Source: DAINBT01 sp036732785
Lineage (GTDB): Bacteria; Planctomycetota; Phycisphaerae; Sedimentisphaerales; SM23-30
Direction: 5' to 3'
DNA length: 64,000 bases
Assembly: GCA_964537505.1 (NCBI GenBank)
Contig: CAZICK010000002.1
Span: forward strand, 1 to 64,000
The translations under genes and the position numbers were made by a program. The notes beneath the pieces are model-generated. The model was not told the origin of the DNA and searched no databases. It saw only the letters and a list, made by a program, of their open reading frames with translations. This document shows positions 29,576-37,954 of the stretch, one piece after another (within the stretch, counting starts at the first letter, position 1; the number at the start of each line of letters is the position of its first letter).

Positions 29576-29598
29576 TCCGGTGACTTAGGTTTTGTAAA

Positions 29599-31182
29599 AT
29601 GAATAAATATCGCCGCTATCTGCTTTTGCCGATTACCGTTGCCATATTGGCTATTGTTCCGCTCTATTGTATTCTGTCTGCTGCGGACCAACCTGTCCAC
29701 GACGCCACTTTAATTAACCGATCTCCCCTGATTCGCCCTGACTACACGAATACGGCCATTCCCCCGAACATCGCACCGCTGAACTTCACAGTGGACGAAC
29801 CCGCCAGGCGATATTATGTCAGGATATACTCGGATAATGGCAAAGATATTAACATCTACAGCAAGAAACCGCAGATAGTGGTCCCCCTGAAACCATGGAG
29901 AGAGCTGTTGCACTTCAACCGAGGGAATAAACTGTATTTTGATGTCTGCCTCGAAGATGAAAATGGTCAATGGCGGCGGTTCTCCCCTGTTACCAACACG
30001 ATCGCCCCGGACGATACCGACGAATATTTGGTTTATCGGCTCATCAAACCACTGTACGGTAACTGGTTTGACACAGGTATTTACCAGCGTCACCTGGTTA
30101 ACTACGATCAGTTACCTGTTTTGCGCGGTCGGAGCTTCAGGAAACAAAACGACGGAGCTTGCGTTAACTGCCATGCGTTTTGTAATAATCGAACAGATAA
30201 GATGACGATCGGCGTGCGGAGCTGGGATTATGGTATCTCTACGCTGTTGTCCCAAAACGGCACAGTGAGCGAGATGGACGTCAAGTTCGGTTATACCGCC
30301 TGGCACCCCAGCGGTCGGATAATCGTGTATTCGATGAACGATGTGCAGCAATTCTTCCACATGACCGGAGTAGAGATCAGGGATGTAGTCGATCTCGATT
30401 CGGCTTTGGCGTACTATGACCTCAAATCGCAAACAGTCAAGATGCCTCCACAACTGGCTGACAAATCTCGGTTGGAAACTTATCCGACCTGGTCTCCGGA
30501 CGGCCGGTATTTGTATTTTTGCAGTGCGCCGATGTTATGGTCCGATCACAATAAAGTGCCGCCAACAAACTTCGAAAAACTACGCTACGATCTTGTTCGA
30601 ATCAGCTATGATATTGACACGGATAGCTGGGGTCAGCTTGAAACAGTTCTTTCCGCCGGCCAGACACACAAAAGTATTCTGCTGCCCCGAATTTCACCGG
30701 ACGGGCGATTCCTGATGTTTTGTATGTGCGATTATGGCTGCTTCCCCATCTATCAGCCCAGCAGTGACTTGTGTATGATGGACCTGGAAGCCGCCCGACA
30801 AACGGGCAATTTTACTTACCGTCGCCTTGAAGTCAACAGTGATCGGAGCGAGTCATGGCATTGTTGGTCGAGCAACGGACGGTGGGTAGTTTTCAGCAGT
30901 AAAAGGCTTGACGGAGTTTTTATACGCAGTTACATCAGCTATGTGGACGAAGACGGCAAGGTGTATAAGCCACTGCTGCTGCCTCAAAAAGATCCGGATT
31001 TTTACGACACATTTCTGAAGACCTACACTGTTCCTGAATTTGTCGTAGAACCAGTTCGGATCCGGGAAAAAAAACTAGCTGATGCTGTGCGTTCACCCGC
31101 TCAAATCGATGTGTCTATGCCCCTGACCGGTGCCACCCAGAAGGTCGGTCCGCCCGATTCCTGGCAGCAAAAGCAGGAATAG
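29599..31182 (+). CDS. Module protein B3: CxxCH haem-motif, WD40/TolB-like propeller
   Basis: Third B paralogue, 527 residues, 23 bp after A3. It has an N-terminal anchor (8-26), the IPPNIAPLNF domain, CVNCHAFCNN and three clear PD40 blades. DNA from 30348 to 30842 is identical base for base to B1 (22973-23467), while the region coding for residues 150-245 differs at many positions, for example SLYGNWFDTG-type substitutions before the haem motif. This A3-B3 spacer is the uninterrupted form of the A1-B1 spacer. The C-terminus (VSMPLTGATQKVGPPDSWQQ) follows the subtype-1 pattern. Confidence 0.86.
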   Translation: MNKYRRYLLLPITVAILAIVPLYCILSAADQPVHDATLINRSPLIRPDYTNTAIPPNIAPLNFTVDEPARRYYVRIYSDNGKDINIYSKKPQIVVPLKPWRELLHFNRGNKLYFDVCLEDENGQWRRFSPVTNTIAPDDTDEYLVYRLIKPLYGNWFDTGIYQRHLVNYDQLPVLRGRSFRKQNDGACVNCHAFCNNRTDKMTIGVRSWDYGISTLLSQNGTVSEMDVKFGYTAWHPSGRIIVYSMNDVQQFFHMTGVEIRDVVDLDSALAYYDLKSQTVKMPPQLADKSRLETYPTWSPDGRYLYFCSAPMLWSDHNKVPPTNFEKLRYDLVRISYDIDTDSWGQLETVLSAGQTHKSILLPRISPDGRFLMFCMCDYGCFPIYQPSSDLCMMDLEAARQTGNFTYRRLEVNSDRSESWHCWSSNGRWVVFSSKRLDGVFIRSYISYVDEDGKVYKPLLLPQKDPDFYDTFLKTYTVPEFVVEPVRIREKKLADAVRSPAQIDVSMPLTGATQKVGPPDSWQQKQE

Positions 31183-31327
31183 CATTGCAGATTTGCGTGT
31201 ATGGGTATAGCTCAATCGTCATGAGTATGCTGTTGAATAATTGTTCATGATATTGTTATAATCGGTCCCAGTGGCTTAATCTCCAGTATTGTCGGCGTCA
31301 GTAACAACGAAGTTTACCGGAGGATGA

Positions 31328-33226
31328 ATGAAGGTGATAGAGCCTGTTCAGTGCAAATATATACGGCAGAGTATTTGTTTGCCGGGCTGTACCGCTGTTT
31401 TTTTCGGCTTGTATTATCTTTACGTTTACCTGTGTATCGAACCAACACTTATTTATCATGGTCATATCTTTAATCTGAAGTTTCCAGTTTTTTTCGTGGA
31501 CGGCTTTTTTATCAGGAGTTTCCTGGTCCGCCCGGGCGGTTTTACTGAATGCCTGTCAGCATTTTTGAGCCAGTTCTATTATTATTCCTGGGCAGGAGCG
31601 ATGGTCATTACCCTGATAGGTTGGCTTTATTATTTGGCGGTAGGTGCGCTTGTCAGGGCCTTTACCGGGCGGGATGTTTACCTGCTGCGTTTTGTCCCCG
31701 CCGTCGGATTACTGCTGGCCTATAATCAATACATTCACTGTCTGGAAGGAAGCATCAAGATATTGTTGGTATTGTTGTTTGCATTGGTTTATGTCAAGAT
31801 GCCGTTGCACCGCGGGTGGATGCGGTGGACGGTTTTTTTGCTGCTGTCTGCCTTACTTTATTGCGGGGCCGGTACCGGTGGTTTGCTTTTTGCCTGGTTC
31901 TGCGTGCTTTTCGAGATTCGCAGGCGCAGGTTTATAACCGCCCTGTGGTGTTTTGTCTGTGCTACGGCGGCGGCGTATATATTGGCAAATTATTTTCTCG
32001 ACAGCCTTTTGAGCAGAATGTGGTTGATTTTTCCGATGGAGCAATCGCTCGATGATTCGCGAATAGCGAATATTACGATTTGGTCTTATCTGGTTTTTGG
32101 TTTGATGGTAATGGTAATGACCTTTTTGCCGCGGCCCCAGACGGCGACCGCAAAGGTCAACAAAAGCAGTTCCGGCGGCACAAGCAGGCATTCGTCGTCC
32201 ACCGGGTTAGCCGTTAAAGACCAGAAAAGTAAAATGCCGTTTGTTATTCGATGGTCGGTCTTACTTGCCATAACAGCGGCAATCATCTTTTTCACGTTCG
32301 ATCGCACAGAAAAAAAACGCTTGCGAATATATTATTACGGATACCACCGAAAGTGGCCTGAGCTTTTACGCCAGGCGCGTGGGATACCAGTTGAAGAGTA
32401 TAATTTTTTTCTTATTTCTTACATTAATAGAGCGCTCTTCTATACCGGCAAGCTTAGTTGTGAGATGTTTTCATATCCTCAAACAAGCAGCGGACGTGTT
32501 ATCATGTCGCAAGGTCGTGTTCGTCTGGCAAACGTCGGGCTGCGTTTCGAACTCGGATTGGTTAACGATGCTGAGCAGTTGGCACATGAATCGCTCGAAC
32601 TTTTTGGCAGTCATCCGATGACGCTGAAGCAACTGGCTTTGATCAACATTGCCAAAGGCCAAACCGAGACAGCCTGCATTTTTCTTGGCGCTCTAAGCAA
32701 GGATTTGATATTCGGCCGGTGGGCTCGCGATTGTCTCAAACGTCTTGAGATCGATCCGCTGCTCATGGAAGACGAGCAAATTCGTCAAATCAGAACATTC
32801 ATTGTTACCACAGAGCCGTTGGAACGGGTCGATATTTTCACAGTGCAGTTGCAAAAACTGCTTCAATACAATATGAAAAATAAAATGGCATACGAATATC
32901 TGATGGCGGATCATTTGTTGAACAAGTGGTTTGATGCCTTCGTCAAGCATATCCGGTATCTGGACAATTTTGGCTATGAGGATATCCCTCGTCATTATCA
33001 GGAAGCCATTCTGGTTTATACCGCCCAGACTGGAAAACCCATTGATCTCGGAAACCGCAAGATCGCCTACGAGACTAAGCGACGGTTCGATGATTTCAGG
33101 AATATCGTTAGAGCTAACAAGAACGAGCCGGTAACCAAACAAAAAGTATTGTTAAAGGATTTTTCCGATACCTACTACTATTATTGTTATTTTACGAGTA
33201 TCGATGATTCAGGACGGGCAAGATGA
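31328..33226 (+). CDS. Module protein A4: polytopic membrane protein (DUF6057-like)
   Basis: Fourth A paralogue, 632 residues, subtype 2 like A2. GGAGG precedes the ATG, and the stop overlaps the B4 start (ATGA). About nine membrane spans are followed by a variable Ser/Thr-rich loop (about 277-300) and the helical C-terminal domain (RWARDCLKRLEIDPLLMEDE) ending FSDTYYYYCYFTSIDDSGRA. The block coding LLSRMWLIFPMEQSLDDSRI is nearly identical to A2. Elsewhere it is the most diverged A copy, with RVRLANVGLRFELGLVNDAE replacing the A1-type sequence. It is the last A gene of the array. Confidence 0.85.
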   Translation: MKVIEPVQCKYIRQSICLPGCTAVFFGLYYLYVYLCIEPTLIYHGHIFNLKFPVFFVDGFFIRSFLVRPGGFTECLSAFLSQFYYYSWAGAMVITLIGWLYYLAVGALVRAFTGRDVYLLRFVPAVGLLLAYNQYIHCLEGSIKILLVLLFALVYVKMPLHRGWMRWTVFLLLSALLYCGAGTGGLLFAWFCVLFEIRRRRFITALWCFVCATAAAYILANYFLDSLLSRMWLIFPMEQSLDDSRIANITIWSYLVFGLMVMVMTFLPRPQTATAKVNKSSSGGTSRHSSSTGLAVKDQKSKMPFVIRWSVLLAITAAIIFFTFDRTEKKRLRIYYYGYHRKWPELLRQARGIPVEEYNFFLISYINRALFYTGKLSCEMFSYPQTSSGRVIMSQGRVRLANVGLRFELGLVNDAEQLAHESLELFGSHPMTLKQLALINIAKGQTETACIFLGALSKDLIFGRWARDCLKRLEIDPLLMEDEQIRQIRTFIVTTEPLERVDIFTVQLQKLLQYNMKNKMAYEYLMADHLLNKWFDAFVKHIRYLDNFGYEDIPRHYQEAILVYTAQTGKPIDLGNRKIAYETKRRFDDFRNIVRANKNEPVTKQKVLLKDFSDTYYYYCYFTSIDDSGRAR

Positions 33227-34806
33227 ATAAATACCGCTGTTACCAGTTCTCGTTGATCGCCGTGGCGGCATTGGCAGCCACTTTGCTGTATTACTTTTTA
33301 TGCGATTCCAACTGGTCCGTCGATGGTGCAACTATGATTGATCGGCCTGCTCACATCCGCCCTGATTATACGGACACTGTCATTCCGCCGAACATTGCGC
33401 CTTTGAACTTCGTAGTAAAAGAGCCCGGCAGGCGATATTATGTGAGGGTACACTCGACCCGAGGCTGCGATATCAACATACACAGCAAAAAGGCCTCTAT
33501 AGTTATCCCTACAAAACCCTGGAAGCAATTGCTGCAAGACAACCAGGCGGATAAGTTGTATTTCGATGTTTATGTTGAGAACAATGATGGCGTGTGGAAG
33601 CGATTTGGCTCCATTACCAATAAGATTTCCCAGGTTGCTATAGACGACTATTTGGTTTATCGGCTCATCAAACCACTATATTATAACTGGTTCGACGTAG
33701 GTATTTACCAACGGCATCTGCCAAGCTACGACGAGTCGGCCGTGCTTCGTGGTCAAAGTTTCGGGAAACAAAATGAAGGAGGATGTGTCAACTGCCACTC
33801 CTTTTGTAATAATCGGGCAGATAAGATGACGATAGGCATCCGGGACAGTAATTATGGTGCTCCTACATTGCTGGCCCAAAACGGTAAGGTAACCAAGATC
33901 GCAACCAAGTTCGGTTATACCGCCTGGCACCCCACCGGTCGAATAGTAATATATTCACTAAACAAAGTGCGGCAGTTTTTTCACATGAAGGGCCTGGAGG
34001 TTCGGGATGTGCTTGATCTCGATTCTGCTTTGGCGTACTATGATCTCAAGTCGAAAACAGTCAAGGCGCCCCCACAACTGATCGACAAATCTCGGCTGGA
34101 AACTTATCCGACATGGTCTCCGGACGGCTGTTATTTGTATTTTTGCAGTGCGCCGATGTTATGGTCCGATCGCGATAAAGTGCCGCAAAAAGACTTTGAA
34201 AAAGTACGCTATGATCTCATGCGAGTCAGCTATGATATTGACACGGATAGCTGGGGCCAGCTTGAAACAGTTCTTACCGCCGAGGAAACGGGCAAAAGTA
34301 TTATGCTGCCCCGAATCTCTCCGGACGGCCGATTCCTGATGTTTTGTATGTGCGATTACGGCTGTTTTCCCATTTATCAGCCCAGCAGCGACTTGTATAT
34401 GATGGACCTTGAAGCCGCTCGACAAACGGGCAATTTTGCTTATCGTCGCCTGGAGGTCAATAGTGATCGGTGCGAGTCATGGCATTGTTGGTCGAGCAAC
34501 GGACGATGGGTTGTTTTTAGCAGTAAAAGGCGTGGCGGAGTTTTCACACGCAGTTATATCAGCTACGTAGATGAGGATGGTGAGGTGTATAAACCCCTGC
34601 TACTGCCCCAAAAGGATCCCACTTTCTACGATTCGTTCCTCAAAACGTACAGTGTTCCTGAATTTGTCGTAGAACCCGTTCAAACCAGGGAAAAAGACCT
34701 GGCCTACGCTGTGTGTTCACCCGCTCAAATCGAAGTAACCCTGCCGCTGACCGGCGCTACTCCGAAAGCCGGCCCTTCCGATACCTGGCAACAAGATCGG
34801 GAATAA
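33223..34806 (+). CDS. Module protein B4: CxxCH haem-motif, WD40/TolB-like propeller
   Basis: Fourth and last B paralogue, 527 residues, coupled to A4. It has an anchor helix (about 8-27), IPPNIAPLNF, the haem motif CVNCHSFCNN, and propeller blades TWSPDGCYLYF, LPRISPDGRFLMF and WSSNGRWVVFSSKR. Its first 160 residues are the most diverged among the four (SIVIPTKPWKQLLQDNQADK), but the CxxCH and FCMCDYGCFPIYQPSSDL blocks are unchanged. It stops one base before the end of the convergent membrane-protein gene at 34807, and no terminator hairpin was noticed between them. Confidence 0.86.
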   Translation: MNKYRCYQFSLIAVAALAATLLYYFLCDSNWSVDGATMIDRPAHIRPDYTDTVIPPNIAPLNFVVKEPGRRYYVRVHSTRGCDINIHSKKASIVIPTKPWKQLLQDNQADKLYFDVYVENNDGVWKRFGSITNKISQVAIDDYLVYRLIKPLYYNWFDVGIYQRHLPSYDESAVLRGQSFGKQNEGGCVNCHSFCNNRADKMTIGIRDSNYGAPTLLAQNGKVTKIATKFGYTAWHPTGRIVIYSLNKVRQFFHMKGLEVRDVLDLDSALAYYDLKSKTVKAPPQLIDKSRLETYPTWSPDGCYLYFCSAPMLWSDRDKVPQKDFEKVRYDLMRVSYDIDTDSWGQLETVLTAEETGKSIMLPRISPDGRFLMFCMCDYGCFPIYQPSSDLYMMDLEAARQTGNFAYRRLEVNSDRCESWHCWSSNGRWVVFSSKRRGGVFTRSYISYVDEDGEVYKPLLLPQKDPTFYDSFLKTYSVPEFVVEPVQTREKDLAYAVCSPAQIEVTLPLTGATPKAGPSDTWQQDRE

Positions 34807-35550
34807 CTATATGCCACGATCACTGTCGTCATCACCACCTTCGGTCTCTTCGGCTTCGTCGTCAATTTCTCCGGGAGTGATGGCTGTTGCTTCCAGGATA
34901 CGGTTGATTTTTTTTCTTACCAGAGGCAGTAGTGGAACATGGGGGATTCTTCGCAGCTCCCTTCTGCCGGTAGAATCAAAAATTACAAGATCACCGGCCA
35001 TGCAAAGCAAAAGCTCAAAAAAGTCAGGATAACTGGAACGCACGCGTTTGGCGCCGCGGGCCAGAGAATCATCCATTCTGCCGAACTGATAGTGCTCGAA
35101 TTCGTTGTGTGTAATCCGCCATTTTGAATTCACCCGCGTCCATATCCACATGACCAGATAAAGAACCGAAAGCACAATACTTATCATAGCTCCCAGATTT
35201 CTCGAATAGGACGGGTCGAGGTCGGCAAAGAAATCGTAGATATCAGAAAATATTCTGACTCTTTTTACGTCCCGAAGCCATATAACCAGAAACCAGATGC
35301 CGCCTATCAGCACCAGCCAAAAAAAAGTGTAGTTACGGCTCAGATCAAAGCCCACCGTCACCATAACCACCAGCAGTGTTATAGCCCAAATCCACGCCAG
35401 AGTTTCTGTGTCGGCCACGCTGTAATAGTCAAGAATCCACAAAAGAAAACCCATAAGTATAAGAGGCCAGCAAAACAAAAACTTTGGATATGTATAGAAA
35501 ACTACTTCGTGTCTTGCTTTTTGCCGCTGTTTGTCGGTTCGATTGGTCAT
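34807..35550 (-). CDS. Four-span membrane protein of unknown function
   Basis: Protein of 247 residues, not recognised. It has a basic cytoplasmic N-terminus, then about four membrane helices (near 23-43, 50-67, 74-92, 119-138), then a soluble C-terminal domain (140-247) containing WRITHNEFEHYQFGRMDDSL and the FDSTGRRELRRIPHVPLLP motif. It ends in a Glu/Asp-rich tail. The soluble part looks like a small PH-like or bPH2-type domain, but that is impression only. It converges with the B4 gene with no spacer. A starting ATG with GGAG upstream (caggagaatctgct) is present. Confidence 0.75.
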   Translation of the reverse strand: MTNRTDKQRQKARHEVVFYTYPKFLFCWPLILMGFLLWILDYYSVADTETLAWIWAITLLVVMVTVGFDLSRNYTFFWLVLIGGIWFLVIWLRDVKRVRIFSDIYDFFADLDPSYSRNLGAMISIVLSVLYLVMWIWTRVNSKWRITHNEFEHYQFGRMDDSLARGAKRVRSSYPDFFELLLCMAGDLVIFDSTGRRELRRIPHVPLLPLVRKKINRILEATAITPGEIDDEAEETEGGDDDSDRGI

Positions 35551-35706
35551 AGCAGATTCTCCTGAACAATATGTTTAGTATGCCCAATGGGCATTAACCA
35601 TAATTATTTGGACTGGGCCTTGTCGGATGGACCGCTTTTTGAGCCAGGCTCGTCCGGCAGATCGACCAGACTGATCAGTATAACTATTCTCCGACAATTT
35701 GAGTTT

Positions 35707-36747
35707 TCAGGATGCGAACTCGATCAGGGCTTTGATCACACCATCGCTGTACTGAGCCACCATATCGAAGGCTTTTTGGGTCTGCTCGGGCGTAAACTTA
35801 TGAGTTATCATAAAGTCAACATCAAGCTTCCCGGCAGCGATCATCTCAATCGCCTCTTGAACACAATTCCTTTGTCTTCTTACATTTATAACAGTAATTT
35901 CCTTACGGCGGAGTCTGTCGATAACAAACGAAATCCGCTCATCCCGGGGAATGCCGATCAGCATCAGTTTGCCTCCGGGTTTGAGCAACTCTACTGCCTG
36001 GTCGATGCTTTCTTGCTGACCGGCACACTCAAAAACCGCATCCATTCCTCGTGATTGCTGTTGGTTGATAGCTTCAACAACATCCTGACGGTCGGGATTA
36101 CCTGCCCAGGTACATTGAGCCTTACGCGCAGCCTCGACCCTGGCGTCAATCTTGTCAGTCACGTAAATCTCGTTAACTCCTTCACTATAAGCAGTTACAA
36201 GCACACTTAGCCCTATGGGACCCGCCCCGAGAATCGCGATAGCAGCCTTGGGTGGCAATTGGGCTTGCCTAACCGCATATACACCGATCGATAGCGGTTC
36301 GCACAAAACGGCCTGATCGAGTGTGATCTTACTTTCGAGCCGATAGAGGCTGGTTTGGTCCATGACGATATATTCACACAGACAGCCCTCGGCCTGATCA
36401 GGACAACCTAAGAATCTGAGGTTACGACAGGTGTTTTCCCGGTCCGCCAGGCACTGATCGCAACGATGACATACCATCGCGGGGTCAACGGCAACTTGAT
36501 CGCCGACCTTAACACGCTTAACACAACTGCCTATATCAACTACAGTTGCGGCGCATTCATGGCCGAGTTTGAATGGAAACTCGACAACCTGATCGCCGAT
36601 TCGACCTGTTTCCCAGTAGTGTACATCGGAACCGCACACGCCCACCTTCTCGATCTTCAGCAGAACATCGGTTTCGCCGGCAATAGCTGGATGGGGAACA
36701 TTCTGCAATTCCATTTTTCTGATATCTGTCAAAACAATAGCTTGCAT
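35707..36747 (-). CDS. Zinc-dependent alcohol/polyol dehydrogenase (sorbitol dehydrogenase-like)
   Basis: Medium-chain dehydrogenase of 346 residues from the chosen start, predicted to oxidise a polyol or sugar alcohol with NAD(P)+. Catalytic zinc ligands are Cys38 (VGVCGSDVHYW), His63 and Glu64 (LGHECA). The structural zinc lobe is Cys93, Cys96, Cys99 and Cys107, and GAGPIGLSVL is the nucleotide-binding turn. VCGSDVHYWETGRIG and the LLCEPLSIG-type segment are typical of sorbitol or xylitol dehydrogenases rather than Tdh. The frame is open 69 bases upstream, but GGAG nine bases before the ATG at 36747 and the family N-terminus (MQAIVL) select this start. The actual substrate is undetermined. 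Confidence 0.9.
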   Translation of the reverse strand: MQAIVLTDIRKMELQNVPHPAIAGETDVLLKIEKVGVCGSDVHYWETGRIGDQVVEFPFKLGHECAATVVDIGSCVKRVKVGDQVAVDPAMVCHRCDQCLADRENTCRNLRFLGCPDQAEGCLCEYIVMDQTSLYRLESKITLDQAVLCEPLSIGVYAVRQAQLPPKAAIAILGAGPIGLSVLVTAYSEGVNEIYVTDKIDARVEAARKAQCTWAGNPDRQDVVEAINQQQSRGMDAVFECAGQQESIDQAVELLKPGGKLMLIGIPRDERISFVIDRLRRKEITVINVRRQRNCVQEAIEMIAAGKLDVDFMITHKFTPEQTQKAFDMVAQYSDGVIKALIEFAS

Positions 36748-36956
36748 TTTATGCTGCTCCAGCAGGAGTTTATATAGTGTGCTCTTAGTACCGAACATAC
36801 CGTAACATATTATCATTTAAGTAATTATGATCGGCGTGGCGGGCCGATCCCACTTGTAATAAGTATATTCAACTGCGAACAACAATCAAGAAACTTCTAG
36901 TACACTTAATGTCACCCTCGCGCAGGCGCTTTTGACGAAGAAACTGTTTTTTTGTT

Positions 36957-36986
36957 TTGACAACGCCCCGGATATCTCGGTAAACT
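36957..36986 (+). promoter_or_regulatory. Putative sigma-70 promoter for the lipoprotein at 37043
   Basis: TTGACA (36957-36962) and TAAACT (36981-36986) are separated by 18 bp, with a start codon 57 bp further on behind AAAGGAG. The -35 is perfect and the -10 is a 4/6 match. Confidence 0.45.
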
Positions 36987-37042
36987 TACAGTCAGTCGTA
37001 GTTTTTTGTCAATCTTTCTAACTAACTAAAGGAGTCTGAACC

Positions 37043-37537
37043 ATGAGATATTTAACATTGTTTATTGTTGGTATGGGATTGTTGGTTGCCTGTGGATGCC
37101 AAAACAAAGAATTGTTGCAGTGCCAGGACCAGTTGACAAAGGTTCAACAGGAAAGGGCCAATGAAAAGGAAACGTCTGAGAGTTTATTCGAGAGTATCTT
37201 GGCCAAGAGCAAAGAAGATATGGACAAGATAAAGAACCTGGAAGCCAAAGTGACAGATTTAGAGGCAGAAAAAACCGAATTGGATCGGTTGCTAAAAGAA
37301 ACCCGGACCAAGATGGACAAAGTTTCGACAAACCTTATTCAGGAAAAGGTACAACTGAAAAATGAGATTGAAAAGCTCACAAAAGAGCTGGCAGCGACAA
37401 AGAAGATATTTGAAAATTCCAGTAAAATAGCACTAGGACTGGAAGAGGAGAACAACAAACTGCGAGCCAAGATTAGCGAGCTTGAAAAAGAAAAACAGGT
37501 GCCAACCGCCACCGAAACACCATCTGAAGACAAATAA
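37043..37537 (+). CDS. Coiled-coil lipoprotein
   Basis: Protein of 164 residues with a lipoprotein signal (MRYLTLFIVGMGLLVACGC; likely lipidated Cys at 17 or 19). Nearly the whole mature chain is one long coiled coil rich in Lys, Glu and Leu heptads (IKNLEAKVTDLEAEKTELDR, LKNEIEKLTKELAATKKIF). It is probably a periplasmic rod anchored to a membrane, similar in style to small Lpp-like or spacer lipoproteins. A good promoter and AAAGGAG precede it. A shorter relative in form lies at 41363. No family name can be assigned. Confidence 0.85.
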   Translation: MRYLTLFIVGMGLLVACGCQNKELLQCQDQLTKVQQERANEKETSESLFESILAKSKEDMDKIKNLEAKVTDLEAEKTELDRLLKETRTKMDKVSTNLIQEKVQLKNEIEKLTKELAATKKIFENSSKIALGLEEENNKLRAKISELEKEKQVPTATETPSEDK

Positions 37538-37954
37538 AACGCTCAGTTTGGGTTTTATGCTCATAACGATTGAGTTTCCCTGTTTTTTTTATTATGTATT
37601 TACTTATCCTGAAAGCCGTTATAGTTGGCCCTGCCAGGAATTATCATACCCATTGGGTAAACTTTCCAACTGGGATTGGTTAGCCAATCCCAGTTGGAAG
37701 TTGGCATCAAATTTCAGTCGGGACTCAATGGTTGATTTGCGCGAGATTCTTCCGGTAAGGGCGATTTTTTTTGGGTCATTTTTGATATAATCAAGTGGCT
37801 TAATATGTCCGATACCCACCGTATAGGCATTAGCTGTGTTTTGTCTTACAATTGTTTTTTCGGCAAGCGTAACGCGTAACATGTTGCGGTATAAGTGGTT
37901 ACGGTAAACGGCGATTTTGGCACGGTTTTCTATAGCAAAGGAAGGCGAGAGGAT

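Noticed and set aside
35551..35706. Possible small minus-strand frame between the dehydrogenase and membrane-protein genes
   Set aside because: It has no usable start codon or ribosome-binding site, and it would overlap the dehydrogenase stop.
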